Source: Ruminococcus turbiniformis (GTDB lineage Bacteria > Bacillota > Clostridia > Lachnospirales > Lachnospiraceae). From it: DNA of 64,000 nt. A program made the position numbers and the translations under genes. Below the pieces are notes generated by a model. That model was not told the origin of the DNA and made no database searches. It saw nothing but the letters and a program-made list of their open reading frames with translations. The stretch's first letter is position 1. Each line of letters opens with the position of its first letter. Of the stretch, positions 1 to 8,034 are shown one piece after another. The stretch covers positions 62,001 to 126,000 of the forward strand of contig NZ_JAJEQX010000004.1 in the NCBI RefSeq assembly GCF_020687545.1. Direction: 5' to 3'.

Positions 1-514
1 CATCGGCTTTCACGACAACGTCCGCCGAATCCGCGTCAAGACTTACCACAGCTTCCGAAAATCCTTTGGCGGCCATCAGCGTCTCAATCGCAGCTTCCTG
101 TTCCGCAAGTTCTGTGATCTCCGTCATGCGGGCCACGGCGTCCTGCTTTTCGGCTTCCGTCAGGTTTGTGTTGTCAATGATCGCCTGAAGCGTTTCTTTG
201 TTCTGTGCCCGCACCTGCTCTCTTGTCACCTTGGCCTGCGCGACGGTCGTCTCGGCAGTCCCTCCGGTGAGCACTGCCTCTCCGGGAGTTCCCTCCACCT
301 CGGAGTCATTGCTCACAATATCTTCCGTTGACGTTTCAAGATCCTCCTCGGAGATATCGAGCAGCTCCTGGCTGGCCAGATCTGCGTTTGCCTCCTCTGT
401 CCCGTCAGTCTCCTCCCCGAAAAGTCTGCCGGAATAATTCAGATATCCGGCTACGGCGATCATAACAGCCAGCGTGGCGATGATGATCTGATTCTTTTTG
501 AACAGTCGTTTCAC
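1..514 (-). CDS. spoIIIAH: Stage III sporulation protein AH, 3' end cut by window edge
   Basis: SpoIIIAH is the mother-cell membrane protein that binds forespore SpoIIQ and forms part of the feeding-tube channel joining the two cells during engulfment. The reading frame starts at a GTG (514-512) preceded by AGGAGG and gives MKRLFKKNQIIIATLAV, a basic N-terminus followed by one membrane segment (about residues 9-27) and an acidic Ser/Thr/Glu-rich linker. The visible 171 residues stop inside the YscJ-like domain (GFSEAVVSLDADSADVVV is the last stretch); the family is usually about 200-230 aa. It is the last gene of the spoIIIA operon, 14 bases after spoIIIAG. Identification rests on position and this layout and is firm. 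Confidence 0.93.
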   Translation of the reverse strand, partial: MKRLFKKNQIIIATLAVMIAVAGYLNYSGRLFGEETDGTEEANADLASQELLDISEEDLETSTEDIVSNDSEVEGTPGEAVLTGGTAETTVAQAKVTREQVRAQNKETLQAIIDNTNLTEAEKQDAVARMTEITELAEQEAAIETLMAAKGFSEAVVSLDADSADVVVKAD

Positions 515-528
515 TTTCCATCCTCCTT

Positions 529-1167
529 CTATGTATCCGCCCGTTTCATTATTTTTATCTTATGCGCTTCCACGCCGAATAATGCCTGAACCGCCTCCGT
601 AATATCGGCTGCCACGACCGCGTTTCCTCCGCCCTGGGCGATCACGACCACGCCCTCAATCTCCGGAGAAAGTTTCTTGCTTACATAAGGAACAGAAGCC
701 CCGTCGGCGCTCTGTTCATAGACACTTGTGCTCTCGGAGGTGCCGTCTTCCGTATTTCTCGTTCCCCCGGCGCTGTCCTCTTCCTCTGTGGTCTGGCTGC
801 TGCTTGAAAGGTCTTTTTCTATCACACTCTCCTCTCCCGACTTAAGTGTGATCATAACAGTTACTTCCCCGACGCCCTCCACCTGGGTAAGAGCTTTCTC
901 CGTCCGCTTCTCCAGTTCTCTGACATAGGCATCTGCATCCCCGCTGTTTCCGCCTGTCCCGGACGCGGTTCCTGATCCTGTTCCGGATTCCTCCCCGGCG
1001 CTTTCCGAAACGGTGCCGCCTGTTATACTGCTGCTGTCCGGCACCGGAAAAACAATGACAAACAGAAGGAGGCCGATCAGGAAAATCACAAGAAGCTGAT
1101 TTTTCTTCGGCAGCTTCTCTCCAGAACGGATGCCGTTTATCAGATCTTTCCACTTTTTATTCTCCAA
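529..1167 (-). CDS. spoIIIAG: Stage III sporulation protein AG
   Basis: SpoIIIAG forms the large ring of the SpoIIIA-SpoIIQ channel in the mother-cell membrane facing the forespore. The 212-aa product has a short cytoplasmic N-terminus, one membrane helix (about residues 24-42) and a Ser/Gly/Thr-rich linker. A ring-building domain follows from about residue 80 (YVRELEKRTEKALTQVEGVG), with an acidic low-complexity insert (EKDLSSSSQTTEEEDSAGG) that corresponds to the loop region of the family. It ends in a conserved KIKIMKR motif. It overlaps the end of spoIIIAF by 11 bases, which implies translational coupling. Confidence 0.95.
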   Translation of the reverse strand: MENKKWKDLINGIRSGEKLPKKNQLLVIFLIGLLLFVIVFPVPDSSSITGGTVSESAGEESGTGSGTASGTGGNSGDADAYVRELEKRTEKALTQVEGVGEVTVMITLKSGEESVIEKDLSSSSQTTEEEDSAGGTRNTEDGTSESTSVYEQSADGASVPYVSKKLSPEIEGVVVIAQGGGNAVVAADITEAVQALFGVEAHKIKIMKRADT

Positions 1168-1552
1168 TCACGATCTCCTCCACTTCTATCTTCCCTTCCT
1201 GCGCTTCACTTTCGTTCCCGGAAGATGGGGCGTCCCCGCTCCCGTTTTCCCCGCCCACAACTTCCTCAGGAAACAGAATTTCGGATTCCAGTTTCTCATA
1301 TCTCCCGGCCGCGTCCTCGATCTCTTTCCGGTTCATCCTGTACTCCTCATCCGCCCAGATTGTCCGGAAGCGCTGCTCCATTCCCGAGAGCTTGAGAAGC
1401 GGTGTAAACATAAGAATGATGAGCACAAGCCCGGTAAAAAACCGGATATATTTTACATAGTCCTTTCCGGGGACCGCGTGGAGCACAGCCGTCATCACGA
1501 CGAGACAGACTGCGATGCTCCGTATCCATTCATAAATCTGCTCAAACACCAT
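1157..1552 (-). CDS. spoIIIAF: Stage III sporulation protein AF
   Basis: Small membrane protein of the spoIIIA channel operon. The start is placed at ATG 1552, which has GGAGGTG just upstream; an in-frame extension to 1597 would have no ribosome site and would run into spoIIIAE. The product (131 aa) begins MVFEQIYEWIRSIAVCLVV and has two membrane helices (about residues 8-25 and 35-55), followed by an acidic cytoplasmic tail that is richer in Glu and Gly than usual. The 3' end overlaps spoIIIAG. The exact job of SpoIIIAF in the channel is not well defined even in model organisms. Confidence 0.92.
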   Translation of the reverse strand: MVFEQIYEWIRSIAVCLVVMTAVLHAVPGKDYVKYIRFFTGLVLIILMFTPLLKLSGMEQRFRTIWADEEYRMNRKEIEDAAGRYEKLESEILFPEEVVGGENGSGDAPSSGNESEAQEGKIEVEEIVIGE

Positions 1553-1568
1553 TTCACCTCCCTGCACT

Positions 1569-2822
1569 TCAGGAGGTGGACGCAGCCACCACCGCAATCG
1601 TGAGAAGAAAAAGCACCCCTGTCGTAAAGACGGAACGCATCATCAGTTCATACCCTTCGCTGACTCCGCTTATGCACATCGTAATCCGCTTGTCGGATAC
1701 CGGCTGAACAAGTGCGGCCGTCAGTTTGTACAGAAATGTCATAACCGCCATCTGCAGGATTGGCGATGCGCAGACGGCAACCGCCGCAGCCGCCCCTGCC
1801 ATTCCGATTCCGTTTTTGATCAGCACGGCTGTGCCAAGAACAAGCTCCGCCGCGCCGCCCATCACGTTTCCCACCCAGGGCAGCGCTTCGGCGGTACGCG
1901 TGAGCGCGCTTCTTTTCAGCGTATCAATAGCCGGTGCCAGCAGCCCCTGCACGACGTTCACCCCGACTACACAGGCCAGAAGCGTCCTTAAGGTCCATGT
2001 AACTGCCTTCCGGATCAGATCTGCGAATTCCGAGAGGAAATCTTCCCCGGTGAGACAGCCCAGCACGCGCACCATAATGTAGATATTGATTACCGGGAGA
2101 ACAAACCGCACAACGACTGCCTCCGCCACATAAATCAGGAGAAGAATAATATTGTAAAAGAACAGCGCCGACGTACTTCCCGAGGCAAACGCCACCGCCA
2201 TAAAAAACCCAGGGCACAGCACCCGCATAAAATCCATCAGGGAATCCAGCCGCTCTTCCACACCAAGAGACAGTGTCTGAAAGGAATTCAGGCACAGCGT
2301 AACAAGCAGAATATACGTTACATAAAAACTGATCTCCGAGATCTGTCTGCTTTTCAATGCGCCCGCGAAATTGCTGAACACCGCTGCCGTAAGCGCCACC
2401 GCAAGTATATATGCCAGAATATGCCTGCTGCTGTTAAATTCATAAAAGAGCTGGTCCGCAGCAAAGTTGAGAAACGTCTGTCCAAGCTCTGCCGTCTCTC
2501 CCGAAATCATCACGTTTACAAGATCCGAAAACGATGTCTTCGCCTCAGGGAGCATCTCTGTCAGACTGTCCTCGATCTCACTGAAGTCGATCTCCGAGAA
2601 CATTGCCTCCTCCACTTCTTCCTGCAGAAACCCGTCCGCCGTATTCTCTGCGTTCTCCTCGTCTCCCGCACGCTCATCATTTTCTGCCGTCTCCATGTTT
2701 CCCGCAGCTGCCGCATTCTCCGAATCCGTCCGTTCCTCAGCGCTGACAATCCGTGTTCCCAGCCCGAATACAAGGAGCACAAGCGCTACAGTGAGAAGGA
2801 ACTGCTTCCTGCCCCTCATCAT
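1569..2822 (-). CDS. spoIIIAE: Stage III sporulation protein AE
   Basis: SpoIIIAE is a polytopic membrane protein of the mother-cell side of the SpoIIIA-SpoIIQ channel. The 417-aa product has an N-terminal signal segment (residues 1-28, ending VSAEE), an acidic spacer unusually rich in Ala/Glu/Asn (about 30-65), then about seven or eight hydrophobic segments with the family pattern SDLVNVMISG and GVNVVQGLLAPAIDTLKRSAL. The start codon overlaps the stop of spoIIIAD (ATGA-type junction), as expected for an operon translated as one unit. Confidence 0.95.
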   Translation of the reverse strand: MMRGRKQFLLTVALVLLVFGLGTRIVSAEERTDSENAAAAGNMETAENDERAGDEENAENTADGFLQEEVEEAMFSEIDFSEIEDSLTEMLPEAKTSFSDLVNVMISGETAELGQTFLNFAADQLFYEFNSSRHILAYILAVALTAAVFSNFAGALKSRQISEISFYVTYILLVTLCLNSFQTLSLGVEERLDSLMDFMRVLCPGFFMAVAFASGSTSALFFYNIILLLIYVAEAVVVRFVLPVINIYIMVRVLGCLTGEDFLSEFADLIRKAVTWTLRTLLACVVGVNVVQGLLAPAIDTLKRSALTRTAEALPWVGNVMGGAAELVLGTAVLIKNGIGMAGAAAAVAVCASPILQMAVMTFLYKLTAALVQPVSDKRITMCISGVSEGYELMMRSVFTTGVLFLLTIAVVAASTS

Positions 2823-3205
2823 GTCAGAAACTCCTGTATCGTACCGAGCAGGGCGGTCAAAACAGGCATTCCGAGCACCAGAATGGTCAGCTTCCCGAAG
2901 ATCTCAATCTGACCTGCCAGCGTCTGATACCCTGCGTCCCTGCAGATTCCGGATGAAAATTCCGCGATATACGTGATTCCGATCATCCGCATCATGATAG
3001 ATAGGTAGCCGGAGTCTATATTTACATAGGAAGCGGCCTGTTCGACTGCCTGTACAAACACCTCCAGCCTGCCCGCGATGAACGAAAGGAGAAGGATTCC
3101 GGCCGCAACGCTTATATACACCGCGTACTCTGCCTTCGTTCCCTTCAGCTGCACTGCAAGCACCGCTCCGACCACGCCGATGATCCCGACCTGCATCACA
3201 CTCAT
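2819..3205 (-). CDS. spoIIIAD: Stage III sporulation protein AD
   Basis: 128-aa membrane protein of the spoIIIA operon. It has three or four hydrophobic helices and the characteristic middle block YLSIMMRMIGITYIAEFSSG with the conserved Cys-Arg-Asp (ICRDAG) that follows. Length and motif match SpoIIIAD of other clostridia. The role is structural, in the channel between mother cell and forespore. It sits 12 bases after spoIIIAC and overlaps spoIIIAE by 4 bases. Confidence 0.95.
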   Translation of the reverse strand: MSVMQVGIIGVVGAVLAVQLKGTKAEYAVYISVAAGILLLSFIAGRLEVFVQAVEQAASYVNIDSGYLSIMMRMIGITYIAEFSSGICRDAGYQTLAGQIEIFGKLTILVLGMPVLTALLGTIQEFLT

Positions 3206-3217
3206 CCACTCACCTCC

Positions 3218-3412
3218 TCAGAGCGCGAAAAGCTGCCGGATCGTCTGAAAGAGATCATAAATATACGGCAGAATCCACGACAGAACCAGAATCAGGCCGG
3301 CAAGGCTGGCAAGAAACGCCTGCTCCTCCCTTCCGCTGTGTTTGAGTACCTGGCTTAATATGGACACGAGGATCCCCACCGCGGCGATCCGAAAGATTAG
3401 ATTGATATTCAT
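3218..3412 (-). CDS. spoIIIAC: Stage III sporulation protein AC
   Basis: 64-aa protein of two membrane helices joined by a short loop (KHSGREEQAFLA), the normal size and shape of SpoIIIAC. It sits between spoIIIAB and spoIIIAD with 14- and 12-base gaps. As an abundant small membrane subunit it is thought to support the SpoIIIA channel; direct biochemical evidence for this gene is absent here. Confidence 0.94.
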   Translation of the reverse strand: MNINLIFRIAAVGILVSILSQVLKHSGREEQAFLASLAGLILVLSWILPYIYDLFQTIRQLFAL

Positions 3413-3426
3413 GCTTCCTCCATAGT

Positions 3427-3945
3427 CTAAAGCAGGATCACGATGAGAAATATGCCGCTCATCACACCGAGGCAGCTGCCGACCCGGACTTTTGCGGCAA
3501 GTCCGTCACGCAATTTCTCTATTTCCAGATCCATTCGGTTTAAGTAGAGCTGGAGCGTGTGATCCAGCGTGTCCTTCTGAAGACTCCCCAGAAACGTCCC
3601 CGGCTCTTTGATAAGAATCATGTGCTCATACTTTAATCCAAGTCCTCTCAGATACCGGTCCGCGCACCGGTTCCACGCTCTTGTAAAGCCGGACTCCTCC
3701 CGATCCTCAAGCTCCCGCGCCGTCATTTTAAGCCACAGCCCGTAAGGTTCTCTGATCTTTTCCCCGATCGAGAAAAAGATCTCCGGCAGCGGGGCGGACG
3801 TATAGGAGATCTCTCCCCGGATCAGGCCGAATACATACCGCAGATAGATCATTTTCCTCAGATATTCTTTCAGATCCCTGCCGTACATGTATCCCGCGCC
3901 TGCCGTAGCGGTCAGAATCAGCACAGCTCCGATCACCCTCTGCAC
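3427..3945 (-). CDS. spoIIIAB: Stage III sporulation protein AB
   Basis: 172-aa SpoIIIAB, related to type II secretion GspF-like helical domains. It has an N-terminal membrane helix (residues 4-20), a helical cytoplasmic body with RYVFGLIRGEISYTSAPLPE, which is the family signature, and a C-terminal membrane helix (about 155-172). It overlaps the 3' end of spoIIIAA by 13 bases. Its known partner is the SpoIIIAA ATPase, by analogy with secretion systems. Confidence 0.94.
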   Translation of the reverse strand: MQRVIGAVLILTATAGAGYMYGRDLKEYLRKMIYLRYVFGLIRGEISYTSAPLPEIFFSIGEKIREPYGLWLKMTARELEDREESGFTRAWNRCADRYLRGLGLKYEHMILIKEPGTFLGSLQKDTLDHTLQLYLNRMDLEIEKLRDGLAAKVRVGSCLGVMSGIFLIVILL

Positions 3946-4871
3946 AGCACACTCCCCCGCTCATCATAAATTCCGCGTATTTCCCCGGGATGACTGCCGT
4001 TTCCGAGAACAACGTACCGCTCAAACATCCGCCTCCGGATCAGTTCTCCGAGTACAGGCCTGTTTTTCGCCTCGTTCATGTCAAGCCCGTGTACGCTTGC
4101 AATCAGCTTGCAGCCGCACTGCATGGCATATTCGATGGCATGGATATCCTCGCTTGTCCCGATCTCATCCACAGCGATAACCTGAGGCGCCATAGACCGT
4201 ATCAGCATAATCATCCCCTCTGCTTTCGGACAGCAGTCCAGAATATCCGTCCTTCCTCCCAGGTGGTTCTGGGCAATGCCCAGATAACACCCTCCAAGCT
4301 CTGACCGCTCGTCGACCACGCCGACCGTACACCCTTTGACATACTTGTTCCCGTCCGAGATCTGGCGGATCAGATCCCGGATCAGTGTTGTTTTTCCGCA
4401 GCAGGGCGGTGAGATAATCAGCGTGTGGCATACCTGCCGGTTCTTCGTAATATAGGGGAGCAGTTCGTCCGCACAGCCGATCACCTCGTGAGACACCCTG
4501 ATATTGACCGATGATATGTACTGAATGTTTTTTACCTTTTCTTTCTCCATGATTACCTTTCCCGCCACGCCGACTCTGTGTCCTCCTTCCACTGTCAGAA
4601 ATCCCTGTCTTAATTCATTTTCATATGCGTAGAGGGAGTAATGGCTGATATATTCCATTGTCTCCCTCATCTCTTCCTTTGTCATAATATGCGGCTTCTG
4701 CTCACCGGGGAGGATTCTCTCCCGGTCCGTCATCACAACGCGTACCGGCTGTCCGGTTCTTAAACGGATTTCCTGAACTCCTTCAAAATCCGGAATCTCA
4801 TCCTGGATAATCCGTCGCACGCTTTTTGCAAGAATGTTAAGTATCTGTGATTTTCTTTCCCTTCTTTCCAT
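3933..4871 (-). CDS. spoIIIAA: Stage III sporulation protein AA, ATPase
   Basis: SpoIIIAA is the cytoplasmic ATPase of the SpoIIIA channel and resembles type II/IV secretion ATPases. The 312-aa product shows a Walker A loop SPPCCGKT (about residues 154-161) and a Walker B stretch VIAVDEIGTSEDIHA (about 235-250). The start at ATG 4871 has AAGAGGTGG at proper distance. An upstream in-frame TTG (4892) is rejected because it would lie inside the predicted promoter. It is the first gene of the operon spoIIIAA-AH. Confidence 0.95.
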   Translation of the reverse strand: MERRERKSQILNILAKSVRRIIQDEIPDFEGVQEIRLRTGQPVRVVMTDRERILPGEQKPHIMTKEEMRETMEYISHYSLYAYENELRQGFLTVEGGHRVGVAGKVIMEKEKVKNIQYISSVNIRVSHEVIGCADELLPYITKNRQVCHTLIISPPCCGKTTLIRDLIRQISDGNKYVKGCTVGVVDERSELGGCYLGIAQNHLGGRTDILDCCPKAEGMIMLIRSMAPQVIAVDEIGTSEDIHAIEYAMQCGCKLIASVHGLDMNEAKNRPVLGELIRRRMFERYVVLGNGSHPGEIRGIYDERGSVLCRG

Positions 4872-4890
4872 CTTGTCCACCTCTTTACAC

Positions 4891-4918
4891 AATATATGAG
4901 GCCGGACGGAAAATATGA
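4891..4918 (-). promoter_or_regulatory. Sigma-E-like promoter of the spoIIIA operon
   Basis: On the minus strand TCATATT (4918-4912) is followed after 13 bases by CATATATT (4898-4891). The known sigma-E consensus is KMATATT and CATACAHT, so the -35 matches 7/7 and the -10 matches 7/8. It sits just upstream of spoIIIAA, whose B. subtilis counterpart is sigma-E dependent. The implied 5' leader is very short (about 13 nt), which is the only uncomfortable point. Confidence 0.6.
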
Positions 4919-4921
4919 CCT

Positions 4922-4951
4922 AAAAAAAGAGTCCCATTCTCCGGAACTCTT
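4922..4951 (-). terminator. Rho-independent terminator after miaB
   Basis: On the minus strand AAGAGTTCC pairs with GGGACTCTT (9 bp, one T-G pair) around a 7-base loop and runs into seven T. It lies 12 bases after the miaB stop and separates that operon from spoIIIA. Confidence 0.88.
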
Positions 4952-4962
4952 AATTTAAAACT

Positions 4963-6414
4963 TTATTTTTCCTTCTCTGTCCTCTCCCCGATGTAGTAAA
5001 ATCCTCTGCATTCATTGAGACGGACATTCACATAGCTGCCGATCATCGACTCGTCTCCCGGGAAATGCACAAGAAGGTTATTTCCAAGCCTTCCTGTCAC
5101 AAGGCTGTCATCATGTTCGTTTACCGACTCCACGAGCGCCTCCTGAACCGTCCCCTCGTGGACGGCACATGCCTCGGCCGCGATCGTCTGCACTTCGTCG
5201 AGAAGTCTCTGGAAACGCTTCTTTACAACCTCCTCCGGCACCTGATCTTCCATAACCGCTGCCGGAGTTCCGGTCCGTTTGGAATAAATGAACGTAAACG
5301 CACTGTCATAGCGAACCTTTCTCACCACGTCCATCGTGTCTTCAAAATCTGCTTCTGTCTCCCCCGGAAATCCGACAATGATATCTGTTGTAAGAGAGAT
5401 ATCCGGCATCGCCTTTCTGATTCTCTCTACAAGGTCAAGATATCCTTCTTTCGTGTACCGGCGGTTCATCTTTTCAAGAATCCGCGTGCTTCCGGACTGA
5501 ACCGGAAGATGAAGATGCCGGCAGATCTTTTTCGACCGTGCCATCACTTCGATCAGCTCGTCCGAGAGATCCTTCGGATGCGACGTCATAAAACGTATTC
5601 TGCGGATCCCCTCTACCTTCTCGATCTCTTTTAAGAGCTGCGCAAACGTAACCGGCGGATTGAAGGTCTTTCCGTAGGAATTGACATTCTGTCCGAGAAG
5701 CATCACCTCGGACACCCCGTCAGCTGAAAGCCGTTCAATCTCGCGGATGATTGCCTTAGGATCCCGGCTCCTCTCCCGGCCGCGGACATAGGGGACGATA
5801 CAGTAGCTGCAGAAATTGTTGCAGCCGAACATGATATTCACTCCGGATTTAAACGGGTATTTTCTCTCACTCGGAAGATCCTCCACAATCCGGTCCGTGT
5901 CCTTCCATATGTCGATCACAGTCCGGTCAGACTCCATCCTTGTCGCGAGAAGCTCCGCGAATTTATAAATATTATGCGTACCGAAAATCAGATCAACGAA
6001 CCGGTAGCTCTTTTTTAACTTTTCCACCACTTCCGGTTCCTGCATCATGCAGCCGCACAGCGCAATCATCATATGAGGGTTTTTCTTCTTGATCCGCCCA
6101 AGCTGGCCCAGCCGTCCGTACACTCTTAAGTTGGCGTTCTCCCTCACCGTACACGTATTGTAGATCACGAAGTCCGCCTTCTCCTCGTTCTCCTCTTCCA
6201 CATACCCGATTTTTTCCAGAATTCCGACAAGCTTTTCAGAATCCCGGGCATTCATCTGACAGCCGAACGTTGTGACGCAGAATGTAAGCGGTCTTCCCGC
6301 CTCCCTGCTCATCTCTCTTAAATGCGCAGCCGCCTTTTCGATAAAATAATACTGCCTCTCCGGCTCCGTAACAGGGATGTTCTCTGTCTCTCTGATTTCT
6401 CTATTCTTCTCCAT
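4963..6414 (-). CDS. miaB: tRNA-2-methylthio-N6-dimethylallyladenosine synthase
   Basis: MiaB adds a methylthio group to i6A37 of tRNAs that read UNN codons, using two 4Fe-4S clusters and S-adenosylmethionine. The 483-aa protein shows the N-terminal methylthiotransferase domain with Cys52 (FGCQMNARDSEK), Cys88 (YNTCTVREN) and Cys122 (CGCMMQ). The radical SAM motif is C198-x3-C202-x2-C205 (GCNNFCSYCIVPYVRGRERS), and the C-terminal TRAM domain starts near residue 410. The first 25 residues are an extension common in clostridial MiaB. It is the last gene of a four-gene operon and ends at a terminator. Confidence 0.96.
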   Translation of the reverse strand: MEKNREIRETENIPVTEPERQYYFIEKAAAHLREMSREAGRPLTFCVTTFGCQMNARDSEKLVGILEKIGYVEEENEEKADFVIYNTCTVRENANLRVYGRLGQLGRIKKKNPHMMIALCGCMMQEPEVVEKLKKSYRFVDLIFGTHNIYKFAELLATRMESDRTVIDIWKDTDRIVEDLPSERKYPFKSGVNIMFGCNNFCSYCIVPYVRGRERSRDPKAIIREIERLSADGVSEVMLLGQNVNSYGKTFNPPVTFAQLLKEIEKVEGIRRIRFMTSHPKDLSDELIEVMARSKKICRHLHLPVQSGSTRILEKMNRRYTKEGYLDLVERIRKAMPDISLTTDIIVGFPGETEADFEDTMDVVRKVRYDSAFTFIYSKRTGTPAAVMEDQVPEEVVKKRFQRLLDEVQTIAAEACAVHEGTVQEALVESVNEHDDSLVTGRLGNNLLVHFPGDESMIGSYVNVRLNECRGFYYIGERTEKEK

Positions 6415-6440
6415 ATAATCTTTCCTGTATTCCTATGTAA

Positions 6441-6629
6441 TCAAACGAACTGGTTTCTTCCCGCGTCATAAGCATAATCGATGGCGCCGAGGGATTCCGT
6501 AAGTTCCTTTTTATCAATCTGCATATCGTCGCACAGCGCTTCCAGCGACGGATAAAAATCTCTCAGTTTCGTGTTGATGACGCTAAGAAGCATCACCGGA
6601 TCTCCCGGAAGTCCTGCTCCTGAGGACAT
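6441..6629 (-). CDS. DUF4250 family small protein
   Basis: 62-aa protein with the DUF4250 pattern DPVMLLSVINTKLRDFYPSL ... IDKKELTESL ... IDYAYDAGRNQFV. This is a compact helical family of unknown function found in many Firmicutes. The start ATG 6629 has AGGAG 9 bases upstream and lies inside the 3' end of the cyclo-ligase gene (37-base overlap), so it is probably translationally coupled. The link with folate and tRNA modification genes is positional only. Confidence 0.85.
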   Translation of the reverse strand: MSSGAGLPGDPVMLLSVINTKLRDFYPSLEALCDDMQIDKKELTESLGAIDYAYDAGRNQFV

Positions 6630-7204
6630 ACGATCATCTCCTTTTCCGTAAATATCACATGGGGACGGACATCATGAGGCTCTCTCGGAAGCAACTGCGT
6701 GATCTGCACGGAATAGGCAATGGCAGCTCTTTCGCACTCCGGGCATCTGCTTAAGTAGGCGTCATAATAGCCTCCCCCGTAGCCAAGCCTTGCCCCCTTC
6801 CTGTCAAAGGCTGTGCCCGGCATGATCACAAGGGCGTCGCTCCCCGGAAGAGGCGCCATCTCACATTTCGTCACCGGCTCCGGTATGGAATGAAAACCGG
6901 GCGACAAATCCTCCGTCGTTTCGAGGAAAAAGAACTCCATTCTTCTTTTTCCGAGTACCCTGGGCGCCGCCGTCTTCTTTCCCCTCCGAAGGGACTCTTC
7001 CAGAATCCGTCTCGTGTCCGCCTCGTGTCCATAAGACACATAGCAATAGACAGACTGCGCCTCCAGAAAGAGACTGCTTTCAAGAAGCCGTTCCGTTATT
7101 CTCCGGTCCGCATCCGCCCGTACATCCGAAGGAATGCTTTTCCGGATCCCCAGATACTGTTTTCTAATGTCCTTTTTTTCTTCTGTTCCCGTATTTTTCA
7201 CCAA
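6593..7204 (-). CDS. 5-formyltetrahydrofolate cyclo-ligase
   Basis: Converts 5-formyl-THF to 5,10-methenyl-THF with ATP, recovering a folate form that inhibits C1 enzymes. The roughly 200-aa product has the family motif LGYGGGYYDAYL (about residues 137-148) and an N-terminal basic helix KKDIRKQYLGIRKSIPSD. The start is uncertain: TTG 7204 and GTG 7201 are the only reasonable codons and neither has a clear ribosome site. The start lies within the DUF896 gene (41-base overlap), so ribosomes probably reinitiate from it. It complements folD and fhs at the far end of the window. Confidence 0.9.
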   Translation of the reverse strand: MVKNTGTEEKKDIRKQYLGIRKSIPSDVRADADRRITERLLESSLFLEAQSVYCYVSYGHEADTRRILEESLRRGKKTAAPRVLGKRRMEFFFLETTEDLSPGFHSIPEPVTKCEMAPLPGSDALVIMPGTAFDRKGARLGYGGGYYDAYLSRCPECERAAIAYSVQITQLLPREPHDVRPHVIFTEKEMIVCPQEQDFREIR

Positions 7205-7391
7205 GATTCACGACGGTGCCGTCTTTCTCCTCAATATCGATATTGTTGAGCTGTCCGCGCAGATTGGCCTTTACTGCTTCCAGATACTCTGCCCTTAAGA
7301 TCTTCTGCTCTTTCTTCTCGTCGTCAGTTAATCCCTCTGCCTTCGACTTGCGGTACAGTTCGTTGATCCGTTCTATTTTCTGACTGTCCAT
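7164..7391 (-). CDS. DUF896 (YnzC-like) protein
   Basis: 75-aa basic helical protein matching the DUF896/YnzC family: IERINELYRKSKAEGLTDDE followed by EQKILRAEYLEAVKANLRGQ. YnzC-like proteins form a small three-helix fold. In B. subtilis a relative sits in the SOS region, but no firm function is known. ATG 7391 has GGGGAGAG upstream. It is the first gene of the operon that continues to miaB. Confidence 0.88.
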   Translation of the reverse strand: MDSQKIERINELYRKSKAEGLTDDEKKEQKILRAEYLEAVKANLRGQLNNIDIEEKDGTVVNLGEKYGNRRKKGH

Positions 7392-7409
7392 ACTTCTCTC
7401 CCCGCTGAT

Positions 7410-7447
7410 AAAGCGGACTTCTACCGATTCATGCTGCCGTCCGCTTT
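7410..7447 (-). promoter_or_regulatory. 5' leader hairpin before the DUF896-miaB operon
   Basis: AAAGCGGAC (7410-7418) and GTCCGCTTT (7439-7447) form a perfect 9-bp stem around 20 bases. On the minus-strand transcript it ends 9 bases before the ribosome site of the DUF896 gene, so it could affect translation or mRNA stability. No riboswitch class is recognised. Confidence 0.5.
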
Positions 7448-7517
7448 TCTTCGTTTCTTCTCTGTTTCATTCTCTGTTTCACACAGAAAGCTGCATCCCT
7501 GCGGAATGCCGGATTGT

Positions 7518-7546
7518 ATTATACACTATTTATTCCGGTTCGTCCA
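7518..7546 (-). promoter_or_regulatory. Sigma-A-like promoter for the DUF896-miaB operon
   Basis: Minus strand TGGACG (7546-7541), 17-base spacer, TATAAT (7523-7518). The perfect -10 and correct spacing support a housekeeping promoter about 125 bases upstream of the first gene, which leaves room for the leader hairpin. Confidence 0.5.
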
Positions 7547-7553
7547 CCACTAA

Positions 7554-7610
7554 GTCAGGCAGGAACTTCCCGGCGCGCATAACTCAGGCAGAGCTTCCCT
7601 GCGCATCCGG
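7554..7610. repeat. Two imperfect direct repeats (about 28 bp each)
   Basis: Segments 7554-7580 and 7583-7610 share the pattern tCAGGCAG-aCTTCCC-GCGC with about three quarters identity, side by side, immediately after the stop codon of the bofC-like gene. They probably arose from a small local duplication. No function is implied. Confidence 0.4.
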
Positions 7611-7982
7611 TCAGCTCGAATAGTTTTCCAGAAACGCGTAGAGGTCCCCGTGGTCTTTCATATATTTTCCTTCCGCCACTTCCTGCTGTACTTCTTCGGG
7701 CAGGTCTGTAAGCGGTATCTCCGTAAACTCGTAGATCGTTTTCCTGTCTTCCAGATAAACGACGACAAATCCCTGAAGTTCGCAGAGATAGTATCCGCCG
7801 CCGTCTTCTGTATCGTTTACCGCGTCACCCTCTGCCGCGATGCTCTGCGCATCGGATATCTCTTCCTGCTTAAGCGCCTGCCTGTCCATCACCCGGTCGT
7901 AGGTGATCTGATATCCCGCCGAGAGGAACAGGACAAAAAGGACAAAAGCAGCAACAAAGCCAATCATGTATCTGGATCTCAT
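7611..7982 (-). CDS. Membrane-anchored BofC C-terminal-like protein
   Basis: 123-aa protein with one N-terminal membrane helix (about residues 7-25) and an extracytoplasmic domain. Its C-terminal pattern YYLCELQGFVVVYLEDRKT, then IYEFTEIPLTDLP and LYAFLENYSS, looks like the BofC C-terminal domain, which in bacilli restrains the pro-sigma-K protease from the intermembrane space. Start ATG 7982 (GGAGTGGAG upstream) is preferred over an in-frame GTG at 7991. The family call is from pattern memory only; the sporulation neighbours (spoVB-like, yqfD) fit it. Confidence 0.55.
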   Translation of the reverse strand: MRSRYMIGFVAAFVLFVLFLSAGYQITYDRVMDRQALKQEEISDAQSIAAEGDAVNDTEDGGGYYLCELQGFVVVYLEDRKTIYEFTEIPLTDLPEEVQQEVAEGKYMKDHGDLYAFLENYSS

Positions 7983-8034
7983 CGTCTCCACTCCTTTTTT
8001 ATACAGTATTGGCTTTCTGCTGCTTTTTATTCAC

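Noticed and set aside
2421-2976. Long plus-strand open frames across spoIIIAD-AE
   Set aside because: They are antisense to clearly coding, motif-bearing spoIIIA genes, and their sequences look like Ser/Arg-rich shadow translations without ribosome sites.
4872-4892. Upstream TTG start for spoIIIAA
   Set aside because: It would lie within the -10 of the sigma-E-like promoter and has no ribosome site.
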